A stretch of DNA of 64,000 bases from Aliigemmobacter aestuarii. Lineage in GTDB: Bacteria; Pseudomonadota; Alphaproteobacteria; Rhodobacterales; Rhodobacteraceae. The notes beneath the pieces are model-generated. The model was not told the DNA's origin. It did no database searches and saw nothing but the letters and a program-made list of their open reading frames with translations. Of this stretch, positions 8,734 to 18,105 are shown piece by piece. A program made the translations under genes and the position numbers. Each line of letters starts with the position of its first letter. Position 1 is the first letter of the stretch. The stretch is taken from NCBI RefSeq assembly GCF_004799285.1, contig NZ_SSND01000001.1, positions 1,054,001 through 1,118,000 on the forward strand, in the 5' to 3' direction.

Positions 8734-9384
8734 TCATCCCGCCAGATATCGCAGACCCTGCGTCACATCGGTTCGCACCGCCAGCCGCAATCCCGGCTCG
8801 TCCCCGGCGCGCAGCGCGGCAAGGATCAGGCGGTGATGCTGGGGCGGTTCGTTGCGGCGAAGCCGGGAATAGAGCGCCCGCATCGTCGGCCCCAGTTGCA
8901 GCCAGACGGTTTCCAGGATGGCCAGCATCGCCGGTGCCTGGGCGCGCAGATAAAGCGTGCGGTGAAACTCCAGGTTCGTCCGCACATAGGCGACCGCATC
9001 CTGCTTTGCCACGGCCTCGGCGTTCAGGGCATTGATCGCGGCCAGTCGGTCGATCAGCGCGAAATGGGCCCGCGGCAGGGCACGGGCGGCCAGTTCCGGC
9101 TCCAGCAGCGCGCGAATCGCCGCCAGTTCCTCGATCCGTTCGGGTGACAGTTCCGGCGTGGTGACCCGGCCCGAGGCCGACAGGGTCAGCGCGCCCTCGG
9201 CAACCAGGCGGCGCACCGCCTCGCGCGCGGGGGTCATCGACACGCCGAAAGTCTTGCCGATGCCACGCAGCGTCAGCGCCTGCCCGGGGGCAAGTTCGCC
9301 ATGCATGACCTGCGTGCGCAGGCTGCGGTAGACGCGTTCATGCGCGGAGGCATTGGCATCAGGGGTGCGTGCAGGTTTCAGCAT
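8734..9384 (-). CDS. GntR-family transcriptional regulator (FCD domain)
   Basis: About 216 residues: an N-terminal winged helix (VYRSLRTQVMHGELAPGQAL, then TPAREAVRRLVAEGAL) and a C-terminal all-helical FCD ligand-binding domain with histidine ligands (EFHRTLY, HHRLI). It belongs to the FadR/VanR group that senses small carboxylates. ATG 9384 is preferred over GTG 9396. No target is evident from adjacent genes. It could in principle bind the FadR-like palindrome upstream of glcD, but the two are 51 kb apart. Confidence 0.93.
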   Translation of the reverse strand: MLKPARTPDANASAHERVYRSLRTQVMHGELAPGQALTLRGIGKTFGVSMTPAREAVRRLVAEGALTLSASGRVTTPELSPERIEELAAIRALLEPELAARALPRAHFALIDRLAAINALNAEAVAKQDAVAYVRTNLEFHRTLYLRAQAPAMLAILETVWLQLGPTMRALYSRLRRNEPPQHHRLILAALRAGDEPGLRLAVRTDVTQGLRYLAG

Positions 9385-9435
9385 GACAGCCCGCACCTGA
9401 TCATTGCGACCGGGGCCGGGTCAATCCCCGACCGG

Positions 9436-10122
9436 TCAGGAACCGAACCGGAAGGCATGCAGTTCGGTCCCCCGCGTCTTCAGCCAGCGGCGCGGCGTCT
9501 GGTAGCCGGGATAAAGCCGGGCCACCACCGCCCAGAAGGCAGGAGAATGGTTCATCTCGGCCAGATGGGCGACTTCATGGGCGGCGACGTAATCCAGCAC
9601 CGGCAAGGGCGCCATGATCAGGCGCCAGTTGTACATCAATCCGCCCTCGGCAGTGCAGGACCCCCAGCGCGAACGGGTGTCGCGCAGCGTGATCGACCGA
9701 TACCCCAGGCCCAGCACCGCGGCATGCCGGTCCGTGGCTTCGGCCAACCTGTCGCGGGCGCGCACCTTCAGAAAGGCGGCAAGCCGCGCGGGCACCTGAT
9801 CGGCATGCCCCGGCACGGCCAGCGATTCGCCCTCGAGCCGCACCGACCGCCCCTCTCCGGGCATGATCAGCCGCGGCACACCTTCGACCGGAAGCCAGGC
9901 CCCCGGCGCGACGGGCGGAACATCGGGCAGGGACTTAAGCGCGCGGCGGATCCAGTCCTCCTGCGACAAGGCGAACTGAAACGCCTCACGCTCCGAGGCG
10001 CGGGCCGGCATCGACAACGTCACACGGCCGTCAAGCCGCGACACACGCAGCGAAAACCGCCGCGCACGGGGCGAACGGCGCAGGGTGATCTCGACAGGCG
10101 GGCTTCCGGGAATGACGGGCAT
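9436..10122 (-). CDS. YgjP/SprT-like zinc metalloprotease (DUF45)
   Basis: 228 residues with the zinc motif HEVAH (in YVAAHEVAHLAEMNHSPAFW) and a third ligand region typical of the M48-related YgjP family, plus the conserved RWGSCT segment. Function in bacteria is poorly known; the family is annotated as a predicted metal-dependent hydrolase. It is transcribed divergently from the FYDLN protein gene. The ATG at 10122 begins MPVIPGSP. Confidence 0.9.
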   Translation of the reverse strand: MPVIPGSPPVEITLRRSPRARRFSLRVSRLDGRVTLSMPARASEREAFQFALSQEDWIRRALKSLPDVPPVAPGAWLPVEGVPRLIMPGEGRSVRLEGESLAVPGHADQVPARLAAFLKVRARDRLAEATDRHAAVLGLGYRSITLRDTRSRWGSCTAEGGLMYNWRLIMAPLPVLDYVAAHEVAHLAEMNHSPAFWAVVARLYPGYQTPRRWLKTRGTELHAFRFGS

Positions 10123-10257
10123 GGACGGTTCTTGATTTGCGGGGCCAGAATAGCCACCTTGCGCTTCGCCACAATGGGTGCGAAAGGCTTTGACAGCCGA
10201 AACGGCTTGTGGCAAGCGACCACGACTCAAGACATCCGATCAGCCAAGGGGAAGACC

Positions 10258-10593
10258 ATGCCCAAGGAAGAATGGGGCACCAAGCGCGTTTGCCCGACCA
10301 CCGGAAAGCGGTTCTACGACCTGAACCGGACCCCGATCGTCAGCCCCTACACGGGCGAGATCGTGGATATCGAAAGCGCCCGCCGGAAACTGGCCGCCTC
10401 GGTCGTAAGCCGCGCCGCCAGCGTCAAGGACGACGACGTGCTGGTCGACGATCTGGATACCGATGACGATCTGCTCGAGGCCGACGTCGCCGACGATTCG
10501 GATATCGATGACGATCTGCTGGAAGACGATGCCGACGACAACGTCTCGCTGGACGATCTGGCCGATGTCGCGGGCGACGAGGAAGACGTCTGA
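10258..10593 (+). CDS. TIGR02300 family 'FYDLN' acidic protein
   Basis: 111 residues. The N-terminus MPKEEWGTKRVCPTTGKRFY, followed by DLNR and SPYTGE, is the TIGR02300 signature of alphaproteobacteria. The C-terminal half is extremely acidic (runs of Asp and Glu with few other residues), so it is probably disordered. Function is unknown; the N-terminus resembles a half zinc ribbon. A good AAGGGGA ribosome binding site precedes the ATG. It is followed by the tRNA-Ala gene. Confidence 0.92.
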   Translation: MPKEEWGTKRVCPTTGKRFYDLNRTPIVSPYTGEIVDIESARRKLAASVVSRAASVKDDDVLVDDLDTDDDLLEADVADDSDIDDDLLEDDADDNVSLDDLADVAGDEEDV

Positions 10594-10686
10594 TCTTTTC
10601 GGAGGGGGCCGCAACTTTCCGCTTGCAGCCCCCTGCCACCTACCCTAAATAGCCTTCGCGCACCGGGAACGGCGCGCTTCTCCGGT

Positions 10687-10762
<76 letters not shown>

Positions 10763-10775
10763 AATTCCACCACGA

Positions 10776-10799
10776 AAGGCCGCCCCTCGGGGCGGCCTT
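10776..10799 (+). terminator. Rho-independent terminator of tRNA-Ala
   Basis: An 11-base arm AAGGCCGCCCC pairs with GGGGCGGCCTT around a very short loop, followed by the T-containing sequence cgtcattt. It starts 13 bases after the tRNA CCA end. Confidence 0.8.
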
Positions 10800-10834
10800 C
10801 GTCATTTCCGACCGCGAAGGCGTTTCCGGAACAA

Positions 10835-10897
10835 GGGGGCACTGCCCCCTCGCCGCCTGAGGCGGCTCACCCCCGGGATATTTGCGCCAAAGTGAAG
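10835..10897 (+). repeat. Dispersed intergenic repeat, copy A
   Basis: Made of a GGGGGC-act-GCCCCC hairpin, a second palindrome GCCGCCTGAGGCGGC, then the tail CACCCCCGGGATATTT with CGCCAAAGTGAAG. The same architecture occurs at 10917-10987 (inverted), 26550-26612 and 59039-59091. It lies between tRNA-Ala and ade. Confidence 0.8.
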
Positions 10898-10916
10898 CAA
10901 GTTTGGCTCAAATTGT

Positions 10917-10987
10917 CTTTCAACCTGGCGAAAATACCCTCGGGGGGTGAATTTGGCGCAGCCAAAGAGGGGGGCAGACAGCCCCCC
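10917..10987 (-). repeat. Dispersed intergenic repeat, copy B (inverted)
   Basis: On the minus strand it reads GGGGGGC-TGTCT-GCCCCCC, then TTTGGCTGCGCCAAA, then CACCCCCCGAGGGTATTTT with a CGCCAGGTTGAAAG tail. It faces copy A tail-to-tail, 19 bases apart, and ends 21 bases from the ade stop codon. The strong hairpin near ade may also help end its transcript. Confidence 0.75.
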
Positions 10988-11008
10988 TTTCCCATCCGCC
11001 GGAACGCA

Positions 11009-12721
11009 TCAGGGGATCACCTCGAACCGGTCCACGTCGACCATGCCGTGATCAGTGATCTTCAGATGGGGAATCACCGGTAGCGCAAGGAAGGCCAGTT
11101 GCAGGAAGGGTTCCTCCAGGGTCACACCGAGCGACCGCGCGGCGGCCCGAAGGGCGGTCAGGTCGTCGCGTACGGCTTCGAAGGGCTTCAGGCTCATCAG
11201 GCCGGCGACCGGCAGGGCGAGTTCTGCCAGGACCTTTCCACCCTCCACCACGACGAAGCCACCCTCGATCTGGCCCAGGCGGTTTGCCGCAAGCGCCATG
11301 TCGGCATAATCCGCGCCGACCACCGCGATATTGTGGTGATCATGGCAGACGGTCGAGCCGATCGCCCCCCGTTTCAGACCGAATCCCCGCACGAACCCCG
11401 TGGCGCGGTTGCCGTTCCGGCCATGCCGTTCGATCACCGCGATGCGGATCAGGTCACGCAGGGTATCGGGCTTCTTGTCGCCATCTGCGGGGGGGATGTT
11501 CTCGGTCAGATATTCGGTGATGATCTTGCCTGGCAGGATGCCGATCACCGGGGTTTCGGCACGGTTGCCGCCGCAGCGGAAGTGATGCGGCTCGACCGGC
11601 GGTGCCTTGACCGAATGGCGCGCCACAGGCTCCACCATGCTGCGGGCCGCGAAGGCGGTGTCATCCGCGACCACCCCGCCCGCCACGACCATCGCGGCAT
11701 GGCAGCTTTCCAGCGCGTCGATCACAACGATATCGGCGCGCTTTCCCGGCGCGATCAGGCCGCGATCCTTCAGCCCGAAGGCTTCTGCCGCGGAAAGCGA
11801 CGCGGCGCGGTAAACCGCCAGTGGCGGGCAGCCCAGGGCGATCAGGCTGCGGATCATGTAATCCAGATGTCCATGTTCGGCGATGTCGAGAGGGTTCCTG
11901 TCATCGGTACACAGGCACAGGAACGGCGCGTGGCGTTCCGTCAGGATCGGGGCCAGCGCGTGCATGTCCTTCGACACAGACCCTTCACGGATCAGCACGC
12001 GCATCCCCTTGCGCAGCTTTTCCAGCGCCTCTTCGGCTGTCGTGGCCTCGTGTTCGGTGCGGATCCCGGCGGTGATGTATCCGTTCAGGTCCGCCCCGCG
12101 CAACAGCGGCGCGTGGCCGTCGATGTGACGGCCCTGCCAGGCCTGAAGCTTCGCCATCGCGCCCGCGTCCTGCATCAGAACGCCGGGGAAGTTCATGAAC
12201 TCGGCAAGACCGATCACGCGGGGATGATCCATGAGGGGGATCAGGTCCGCCGCCTCCAGCCGCGCGCCGGCGGTTTCCATATGCGTTGAGGGCACACAGG
12301 ACGACAGCTGTACGCGGATGTCCATCACCGTGTGGCAAGACGCGTCGAGGAAATAGCGGATGCCATCCAGACCCGCGACATTGGCGATCTCGTGCGGGTC
12401 GCAGATCGCGGTCGTCACGCCCCGCGGGCAGACGCAACGATCGAATTCGTAAGGTGTGACCAGGCTTGATTCGATATGCAGGTGCGTGTCGATGAAGCCC
12501 GACACAAGCACCTTGCCCGAAACATCGATTTCCCGCCTGCCGTCATAGCGGCCGAAGGTGCCGACGATGGTGTCACCGCAGATCGCCACATCCGTTTCCA
12601 CCAGTTCCCCAGTGATGAGGTCGAACATCCGACCGCCCTTAAGGACCAGATCGGCTGGCTCGGCGCCCCGGCCCTGGGCGATGCGGGCCCCCAGAGGGGC
12701 GTTCGGCGTGATCATCGGCAT
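11009..12721 (-). CDS. ade: Adenine deaminase
   Basis: 570-residue amidohydrolase that converts adenine to hypoxanthine and ammonia. Ade features in order are the metal-binding [20 protein letters not shown], the GHAPLL region, CTDDRNP with the active-site Asp, and a long C-terminal region including [10 protein letters not shown] and [11 protein letters not shown]. It starts at ATG 12721 with an AGAGGTG ribosome binding site and is divergent from the EamA transporter gene. It feeds purine salvage together with deoD. Confidence 0.97.
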   Translation of the reverse strand: MPMITPNAPLGARIAQGRGAEPADLVLKGGRMFDLITGELVETDVAICGDTIVGTFGRYDGRREIDVSGKVLVSGFIDTHLHIESSLVTPYEFDRCVCPRGVTTAICDPHEIANVAGLDGIRYFLDASCHTVMDIRVQLSSCVPSTHMETAGARLEAADLIPLMDHPRVIGLAEFMNFPGVLMQDAGAMAKLQAWQGRHIDGHAPLLRGADLNGYITAGIRTEHEATTAEEALEKLRKGMRVLIREGSVSKDMHALAPILTERHAPFLCLCTDDRNPLDIAEHGHLDYMIRSLIALGCPPLAVYRAASLSAAEAFGLKDRGLIAPGKRADIVVIDALESCHAAMVVAGGVVADDTAFAARSMVEPVARHSVKAPPVEPHHFRCGGNRAETPVIGILPGKIITEYLTENIPPADGDKKPDTLRDLIRIAVIERHGRNGNRATGFVRGFGLKRGAIGSTVCHDHHNIAVVGADYADMALAANRLGQIEGGFVVVEGGKVLAELALPVAGLMSLKPFEAVRDDLTALRAAARSLGVTLEEPFLQLAFLALPVIPHLKITDHGMVDVDRFEVIP

Positions 12722-12842
12722 GCGGACACCTCTTTCTTGCCGTGCAAGCCTGTCGCGCGGCGCGGGCGGCGTCCAGCCCCTTTCGGCTTGAACTCGGGGG
12801 GCGGGGGTGGTTCACCTTTTGACGAACAGGAAAGGAACGCCC

Positions 12843-13760
12843 ATGCGCCCCTTGCGCGGCATCGGCCTGAAGCTGGCCTCGGTTCTGGTGTTCATCGTGA
12901 TGGCCGCGATGATCAAGGCCACCTCTGCCCATGTGCCCGCAGGACAGGCGGTCTTTTTCCGGTCGCTGTTCGCCATTCCGGTGATCGTCACCTGGCTTGC
13001 GCTCCGGCGTGAACTGCGCACGGGGCTGAGGACGGCCAATCCGATGGGGCATGTCTGGCGCGGGCTGGCGGGAACGCTGGCGATGGGGCTGGGGTTTGCC
13101 GGGCTCGGCTATCTGCCGCTGCCGGAGGTGACGGCGATCGGCTATGCCGCGCCGCTTCTGACGGTGATCTTCGCCGCCATGTTCCTGGGCGAGGAGGTCC
13201 GCTTGTTCCGCATCCTGTCGGTTGCCCTTGGCCTGACCGGCGTTCTGATCATCGTCTCGCCCCGGCTGACCGTTCTGGGCGGCGACAACGCCAGCCACCG
13301 CGAGGCCTTCGGGGCGATGCTGGTTCTGGGGGGGGCGGTCTTTGCGGCGCTGGCGCAGGTCTTCGTGCGCAAGCTCGTGCAGGTCGAAAAGACCGCGGCG
13401 ATCGTCTTCTACTTCTCGCTCACCGCCACCGTGCTGTCGCTCGTCACCCTGCCCTATGGCTGGGTGGTGCCGACCCCGCGCGAGGCGGCGATTCTTGTCG
13501 CGGCGGGGTTGATGGGGGGGGTGGGGCAGATCCTGCTGACATCAAGCTACCGCGAGGCGGATGCCTCGCTGATCGCGCCCTTCGATTATGCCTCGATGAT
13601 CTTTGCCCTGCTGATCGGATACTTCGTCTTTGCCGAGGTTCCGACCCTGACGATGCTGGGCGGGGCCGCGCTTGTGGTGGGGGCGGGAATTCTGATCATC
13701 TGGCGCGAACGCCAACTTGGCCTCGAACGCGCGCGCCAGCGCAAGGCGATGACGCCCTGA
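12843..13760 (+). CDS. EamA/DMT-family membrane transporter
   Basis: 305 residues with ten predicted membrane helices in two EamA repeats (about residues 8-135 and 150-290), typical of drug/metabolite exporters such as RhaT/YdcZ relatives. An AAAGGA ribosome binding site precedes the ATG. Substrate cannot be inferred. It converges with frcK, leaving 9 bases between stop codons, and is a different subgroup from the EamA gene at 54103. Confidence 0.9.
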   Translation: MRPLRGIGLKLASVLVFIVMAAMIKATSAHVPAGQAVFFRSLFAIPVIVTWLALRRELRTGLRTANPMGHVWRGLAGTLAMGLGFAGLGYLPLPEVTAIGYAAPLLTVIFAAMFLGEEVRLFRILSVALGLTGVLIIVSPRLTVLGGDNASHREAFGAMLVLGGAVFAALAQVFVRKLVQVEKTAAIVFYFSLTATVLSLVTLPYGWVVPTPREAAILVAAGLMGGVGQILLTSSYREADASLIAPFDYASMIFALLIGYFVFAEVPTLTMLGGAALVVGAGILIIWRERQLGLERARQRKAMTP

Positions 13761-13769
13761 ACCAGGCGG

Positions 13770-14387
13770 TCAGCCCGGCTGGCGCAACCGGACATCCGCC
13801 AGGCGCGACCCGTGCATCACCCGGCGCACATTCGGCATGTCGTTGCCGTCGATCCAGGCCCGCGCGGCCTCTGGCGTCTTGCCGTGATGGGCCCACCGCG
13901 CCATCAGGCGCCGGTCGAGTTCGGCCTCGGGGACGTCGATGAAGGCGGTCAGGTCGAAGTGCCTTGCAAGGCCTTTCCAGGGCGCCTCGTCCAGCAGCAG
14001 GTAATTGCCCTCGACGATCAGGATCCGGTCTTCGGGGCCGACGATATCCGCCCCGGCCCGGCTGATTTCCAGATCGCGGTCGAAGATCGGGATCGCCACC
14101 TCGGCCTCGGTGGCAAGCCGGCCCAGAAGATGGGCAAAGCCCGCCACGTCGAACGTCTCGGGCGCACCCTTGCGGTCGCGCAGCCCGCGCGCGATCAGCA
14201 CCCGGTCATCATAGTGGAAACCATCCATCGGAACGACGCGCGCACCGGCGCCAAGCCGCGCGGCCAGATCGGCGGCCAGCGTGGATTTCCCCGCGCCGGG
14301 CGGCCCGGCAAGGGCGGCGATGAACCGCCCCTGCCCTTTCTCTGCGGCACGGGCGCGAACAAGATCGGCCAGCGCCTGCGGGGTCAT
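13770..14387 (-). CDS. frcK: FrcK-like P-loop kinase
   Basis: 205 residues of the uridine kinase/phosphoribulokinase-like P-loop group, with Walker A GPPGAGKST near residue 28, VVPMDGFHYDD, and ILIVEGNYLLL as the Walker B strand. Its position as last gene of frcBCAK, overlapping frcA by four bases, matches the rhizobial operon. There FrcK is a putative kinase of unproven sugar specificity. The likely role is phosphorylation of the imported sugar or a derived nucleoside (inference). Confidence 0.88.
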   Translation of the reverse strand: MTPQALADLVRARAAEKGQGRFIAALAGPPGAGKSTLAADLAARLGAGARVVPMDGFHYDDRVLIARGLRDRKGAPETFDVAGFAHLLGRLATEAEVAIPIFDRDLEISRAGADIVGPEDRILIVEGNYLLLDEAPWKGLARHFDLTAFIDVPEAELDRRLMARWAHHGKTPEAARAWIDGNDMPNVRRVMHGSRLADVRLRQPG

Positions 14388-15160
14388 GCGGCCTCTTCCA
14401 CGCCGTCGGGCAGCTTTGCCCCGGTCATGAAGGCCACCGCGTCTGACATGGTGTGATCCTTCGGGTCGATCACGCAGAGCCTGCGCCCGAGACGATGGAT
14501 ATGGATGCGATCCGCCACCTCGAAGACATGCGGCATGTTGTGGCTGATCAGGATGATCGGGATGCCCCGTGCGCGCACGTCGCGGATCAGTTCCAGAACC
14601 CGGCGGCTTTCCTTCACGCCCAGCGCGGCGGTCGGTTCGTCAAGGATCACGACCTTCGATCCGAAGGCCGCCGCCCGCGCCACGGCCACGCCCTGACGCT
14701 GCCCTCCCGACAGGGTTTCCACGGCCTGGTTGATGTTCTGGATCGTCATCAGGCCAAGCTCGTTCAGCTTCTCGCGGGCGAAGCGTTCCATCGCCGGACG
14801 GTCGAGCTGGCGGAACAGACGGCCCATCACGCCGGGTTTGCGCAGCTCGCGCCCCATGAACATGTTGTCCGCGATCGACAGCGCGGGCGACATGGCAAGC
14901 GTCTGATACACCGTCTCGATCCCCGCGCCCCGCGCATCCAGCGGAGAGCCGAACGCAACCTGCCGCCCCTCCAGCCAGATCTCGCCCTCGTCGGGCACGA
15001 CAGCACCCGACAGCGCCTTGATGAGAGAGGACTTCCCCGCGCCGTTGTCGCCGATCACCGCCAGAATCTCGCCCGGCAGCAGGTCAAAGTCGCAGCGATC
15101 CAGCGCGGTGACCTTGCCATAGCGCTTGACGAGGCCGCGGGCTTTCAGAATGGGTTCCAT
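14384..15160 (-). CDS. frcA: Fructose ABC transporter ATP-binding protein
   Basis: 258 residues, a single ABC domain: Walker A GDNGAGKSS, signature LSGGQRQGV, Walker B VVILDEPTA, and the switch His in ILISHNM. Most ribose-type importers have a fused double ATPase, whereas FrcA is a half-size ATPase, as seen here. The ATG at 15160 overlaps the frcC stop by one base (TGATG). It energises import of fructose and possibly ribose or mannose. Confidence 0.94.
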   Translation of the reverse strand: MEPILKARGLVKRYGKVTALDRCDFDLLPGEILAVIGDNGAGKSSLIKALSGAVVPDEGEIWLEGRQVAFGSPLDARGAGIETVYQTLAMSPALSIADNMFMGRELRKPGVMGRLFRQLDRPAMERFAREKLNELGLMTIQNINQAVETLSGGQRQGVAVARAAAFGSKVVILDEPTAALGVKESRRVLELIRDVRARGIPIILISHNMPHVFEVADRIHIHRLGRRLCVIDPKDHTMSDAVAFMTGAKLPDGVEEAA

Positions 15161-16233
15161 CACGCAGCCACCTTTCTGATCCACTGGTCAACGGCGACCG
15201 CGAAGATGATCAGCACGCCGATGAGGAAGAAGGTCCATTGCGGGTCGGTGCCGACAAGGCGCAGACCCATTTCAAAGACGCCGACGATCAGCGCGCCGAA
15301 GAACATCCCGACGATGGACCCGCGCCCCCCGAACAGCGAGATGCCCCCGATCACCACGGCGGTGATCGACTGGATGTTGCCCAGCTGGCCGGTCGAGGCC
15401 GTGGGCGACACCGAACCGAACCGCCCGATCATCACCCAGCCCGCGATGGCGCAGAACAGCCCCGCCAGCGCATAGACCTGGATCAGAACACGCTTTGTCT
15501 GTACGCCGGCCAGTTCGGCCGCGTCGGGATCGTCCCCGACGGCATAAACGTGCCGGCCCCAGGCGGTGGACCGCAGGACATAGGCCATGATCGCCACCAG
15601 CGCGATCATCAGGAACACGGCATAAAGCACCTTGACGCCGCCGGCTTCGATCGAGCCACCCCAGAATTGCAGCGCGGGCGCCTGCTCGCCGATGTCCGAG
15701 GACCGGATGGTTTCGTTCCGCGAATAGATGAAGTTCGAAGCCAGCAGGATCTGCCAGGTGCCAAGGGTCACGATGAAGGGCGGCAGTTTCAGCCGCGAGA
15801 TCAGAAAGCCGTTCACCGCCCCCATCGCGGTGCCAAGGCACAGCCCTAGGGCGATGGAAACTTCGGCCGGAAGGCCATAGCGAAAGGTCATCTGCCCCAT
15901 CAGGACCGACGAAAAGACGGCAATGGCGCCGACCGAAAGGTCGATGCCTGCCGTCAGGATCACGATGGTCTGTGCACAGCCGAGGATCCCCACGATGGCG
16001 ATCTGCTGCAGGATGGTCGAAAGCGTGGTGGCCTTGAAGAAGTTGTCGGACAGCAGGCCAAAGACAATGAGCGACACCACAAGCACGATCATCGGCACCG
16101 CGGACGGCGTCTGATGCAGCCAGTGCTGTATCTTCTTCAGCGTGTTCGTATCCTCGTGGAATTCGGCCACCCTGGAAGACGCGCCCTTCAGGCCTGCCTC
16201 GTAGCTGGTGGCGGCTTTGGCTTCGTCAGCCAT
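15160..16233 (-). CDS. frcC: Fructose ABC transporter permease
   Basis: 357-residue permease of the RbsC/FrcC family with about eight to ten membrane segments. The signature GIDLSVGAIAVFSSVLMG lies in the first third, and GNIQSITAVVIGGISLFGG is the conserved late loop. The soluble N-terminus before the first helix is typical of FrcC. The start at 16233 has an excellent GGAGGGG ribosome binding site. It lies 148 bases after frcB, with a stable hairpin between them. Confidence 0.95.
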   Translation of the reverse strand: MADEAKAATSYEAGLKGASSRVAEFHEDTNTLKKIQHWLHQTPSAVPMIVLVVSLIVFGLLSDNFFKATTLSTILQQIAIVGILGCAQTIVILTAGIDLSVGAIAVFSSVLMGQMTFRYGLPAEVSIALGLCLGTAMGAVNGFLISRLKLPPFIVTLGTWQILLASNFIYSRNETIRSSDIGEQAPALQFWGGSIEAGGVKVLYAVFLMIALVAIMAYVLRSTAWGRHVYAVGDDPDAAELAGVQTKRVLIQVYALAGLFCAIAGWVMIGRFGSVSPTASTGQLGNIQSITAVVIGGISLFGGRGSIVGMFFGALIVGVFEMGLRLVGTDPQWTFFLIGVLIIFAVAVDQWIRKVAA

Positions 16234-16308
16234 GTCTACCCCTCCTCCAGGGCACCGCGGTGCCCGGTTGTGATGCCTGGCTGGTCGCCGGGCAGGCGTC
16301 CGGTATGA

Positions 16309-16335
16309 CAAGGGCGGCGCGAAAGGCCGCCCTTG
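16309..16335 (-). promoter_or_regulatory. Intercistronic hairpin between frcB and frcC
   Basis: CAAGGGCGGC pairs with GCCGCCCTTG (ten base pairs, seven-base loop) in the gap after the frcB stop. No U-run follows in the frc direction, so it probably stabilises the frcB message or partly attenuates transcription, giving excess binding protein over permease. Function is inference. Confidence 0.6.
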
Positions 16336-16381
16336 GCGTTCAGCTTAAATCAGTTCGGGTTTCGATCAACCGTGCGGGGCA

Positions 16382-17395
16382 TCAGCCCCAGCACAGCTCC
16401 AGCCCCTTGGCGCTGTCGATCGATTCCACGCCCTCGACCGGCTGGTCGGTGATCAGGGCGACGCCCGTGTCGAAGAAGTCCTTGCCTTCGGTCGGGGCGG
16501 GCTTCGTGCCGTCGGCGGCGAACTTGGCAATCGCCTCGATCCCGAGCGAGGCCATCAGCAGCGGATACTGCTGCGAGGTGGCGCCGATCACGCCGTCCTT
16601 CACGTCCTGCACGCCGGGGCAGCCGCCATCGACCGAAACGATCAGCGCGGTCTTGCCCGCGGCCTTCAGCGCCTCGAAGGCACCGGCGGCAGAGGGTTCG
16701 TTGATCGTGTAGACGACGTTGATATCGGGGTCCTTGGCCAGAAGCGCTTCCATCGCCTTCAGGCCGCCTTCCTCGTTGCCTGCGGTAACCTCGTTGCCGA
16801 CGATGCGCGGGTCTTCCTCGTCACCCCATTTGTTGGGGTCCTTGGTGTCGATCCCGAAGCCGGTCAGGAAGCCCTGGTCGCGCAGCACGTCGACCGAGGG
16901 CTGCGAGATGGCGAGGTCAAGCATGGCGATCTTGGCGTTGGCCGCATCCGCGCCCATCTTGGCCGCGGCCCACTGGCCGATCAGAAGCCCGGCCTTGAAG
17001 TTGTCGGTGGCGAAGGTGGCGTCGGCCGCGTCGATCGGCTCCAGCGGGGTGTCGAGCGCGATCACCAGGATGCCCGCGTCACGGGCGGCCTTGACGGAAT
17101 CGGTGATCGCCTTGGTGTCGGACGCGGTCAGAAGGATGCCCTTTGCGCCATCCGCGATGCAGGCCTCGATCGCCGCAACCTGGCTTTCATGGTCGCCGTC
17201 GATCTTGCCGGCGTAGGATTTCAGCGTGACGCCAAGCTCGGCAGCCTTGGCCTCGGCGCCTTCCTTCATCTTCACGAAGAAGGGGTTGGTGTCCGTCTTG
17301 GTGATCAGGCAGGCCGAAACCTCGGCCATCGCCGGGGCGGCCGTCATCATCGCCATGACGGCGGCGCCCGCCAGTGCTTTCGTCTTGAAGCTCAT
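16382..17395 (-). CDS. frcB: Fructose ABC transporter periplasmic binding protein
   Basis: 337 residues. The Sec signal peptide ends in APAMA before EVSACL. The mature protein starts with [19 protein letters not shown] and contains [16 protein letters not shown] and GATSQQYP, all closely matching rhizobial FrcB as I recall it. It captures fructose (ribose and mannose compete in rhizobia). The start at 17395 has a GGAGG ribosome binding site. It is the first gene of frcBCAK and divergent from the mutarotase/frcR genes. Confidence 0.95.
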   Translation of the reverse strand: MSFKTKALAGAAVMAMMTAAPAMAEVSACLITKTDTNPFFVKMKEGAEAKAAELGVTLKSYAGKIDGDHESQVAAIEACIADGAKGILLTASDTKAITDSVKAARDAGILVIALDTPLEPIDAADATFATDNFKAGLLIGQWAAAKMGADAANAKIAMLDLAISQPSVDVLRDQGFLTGFGIDTKDPNKWGDEEDPRIVGNEVTAGNEEGGLKAMEALLAKDPDINVVYTINEPSAAGAFEALKAAGKTALIVSVDGGCPGVQDVKDGVIGATSQQYPLLMASLGIEAIAKFAADGTKPAPTEGKDFFDTGVALITDQPVEGVESIDSAKGLELCWG

Positions 17396-17517
17396 TTTCC
17401 GTTCCTCCCGAGAACTCCGGGGCCAATCCCCGGCTTTGCTGAATACTGGTTCTGCCAGCAGCAAGGGCCGCTGCAACGGCTTCAAAAGAACCTGATTCCG
17501 GGGTGGGCGTCAAGATA

Positions 17518-17538
17518 AATAAATCAGAGTGAATTATT
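17518..17538. promoter_or_regulatory. Palindrome in the frcB/frcR divergent region, candidate FrcR operator
   Basis: AATAAATCA-GAG-TGAATTATT: nine-base arms with eight matching positions around a three-base centre, in an AT-rich island within GC-rich DNA. ROK repressors such as Mlc and NagC recognise AT-rich dyads. It lies 123 bases upstream of frcB and 103 bases upstream of the mutarotase gene, so it could control both directions. Confidence 0.55.
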
Positions 17539-17640
17539 ATTGACAGCCCCCGCCGCTTTCCCCCACTCTGGCCGGACAAAGGAAACGAATCCGCGCCCGG
17601 CCCTGTATCCCGCAGCCAGTCAGGGGCGCGAAGGATGGGG

Positions 17641-18090
17641 ATGTCGGCGATGCTGATCGGTCTGCCTGCGATACTGGGTCCGGACCTTCTGTTCACCCTG
17701 CGGGCCATGGGCCACGGCGAGGAAATCGCGATCGTTGACGGTAACTATCCGGCGCAGGACCATGCCCGCCGCCTGATCCGCGCCGATGGCCACGACCTGA
17801 TCGCCGTCATCGGCGCGATCCTTGCGGTGCTGCCGCTGGACGACCGAGCCGAAGGGGCCATCTTCCGCGCGTCCGAAGGCAATGATCCGACCCGCGCGGG
17901 CGACATTCACCGCCGCATCGACGCCGCCTGCGCCCGGCTGGCGCCCGGACATGCCGTCCGGCCGCTGGATGGCGGGGCACTTTATCCCCGTATCCGGGCC
18001 GCTCATGCGGTTGTTGCGACAAGCGAGCCTGCGCTTTATGCCAATGTGATCCTGCGCAAAGGGGTCATCGCCCCCGCCTGCGTGACCTGA
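17641..18090 (+). CDS. RbsD/FucU-family sugar mutarotase (pyranase)
   Basis: 149 residues of the RbsD/FucU family, which interconverts anomers or ring forms of sugars such as fucose and ribose. Visible are LFTLRAMGHGEEIAIVDGNYPAQ with the catalytic His, and the C-terminal SEPALYANVILRKGVI. The start at 17641 follows AAGGA at five bases. It is the first gene before frcR (15-base gap) and divergent from frcB, so it probably equilibrates the sugar brought in by Frc. Confidence 0.9.
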   Translation: MSAMLIGLPAILGPDLLFTLRAMGHGEEIAIVDGNYPAQDHARRLIRADGHDLIAVIGAILAVLPLDDRAEGAIFRASEGNDPTRAGDIHRRIDAACARLAPGHAVRPLDGGALYPRIRAAHAVVATSEPALYANVILRKGVIAPACVT

Positions 18091-18105
18091 TCCCGGGATG
18101 ATGCC

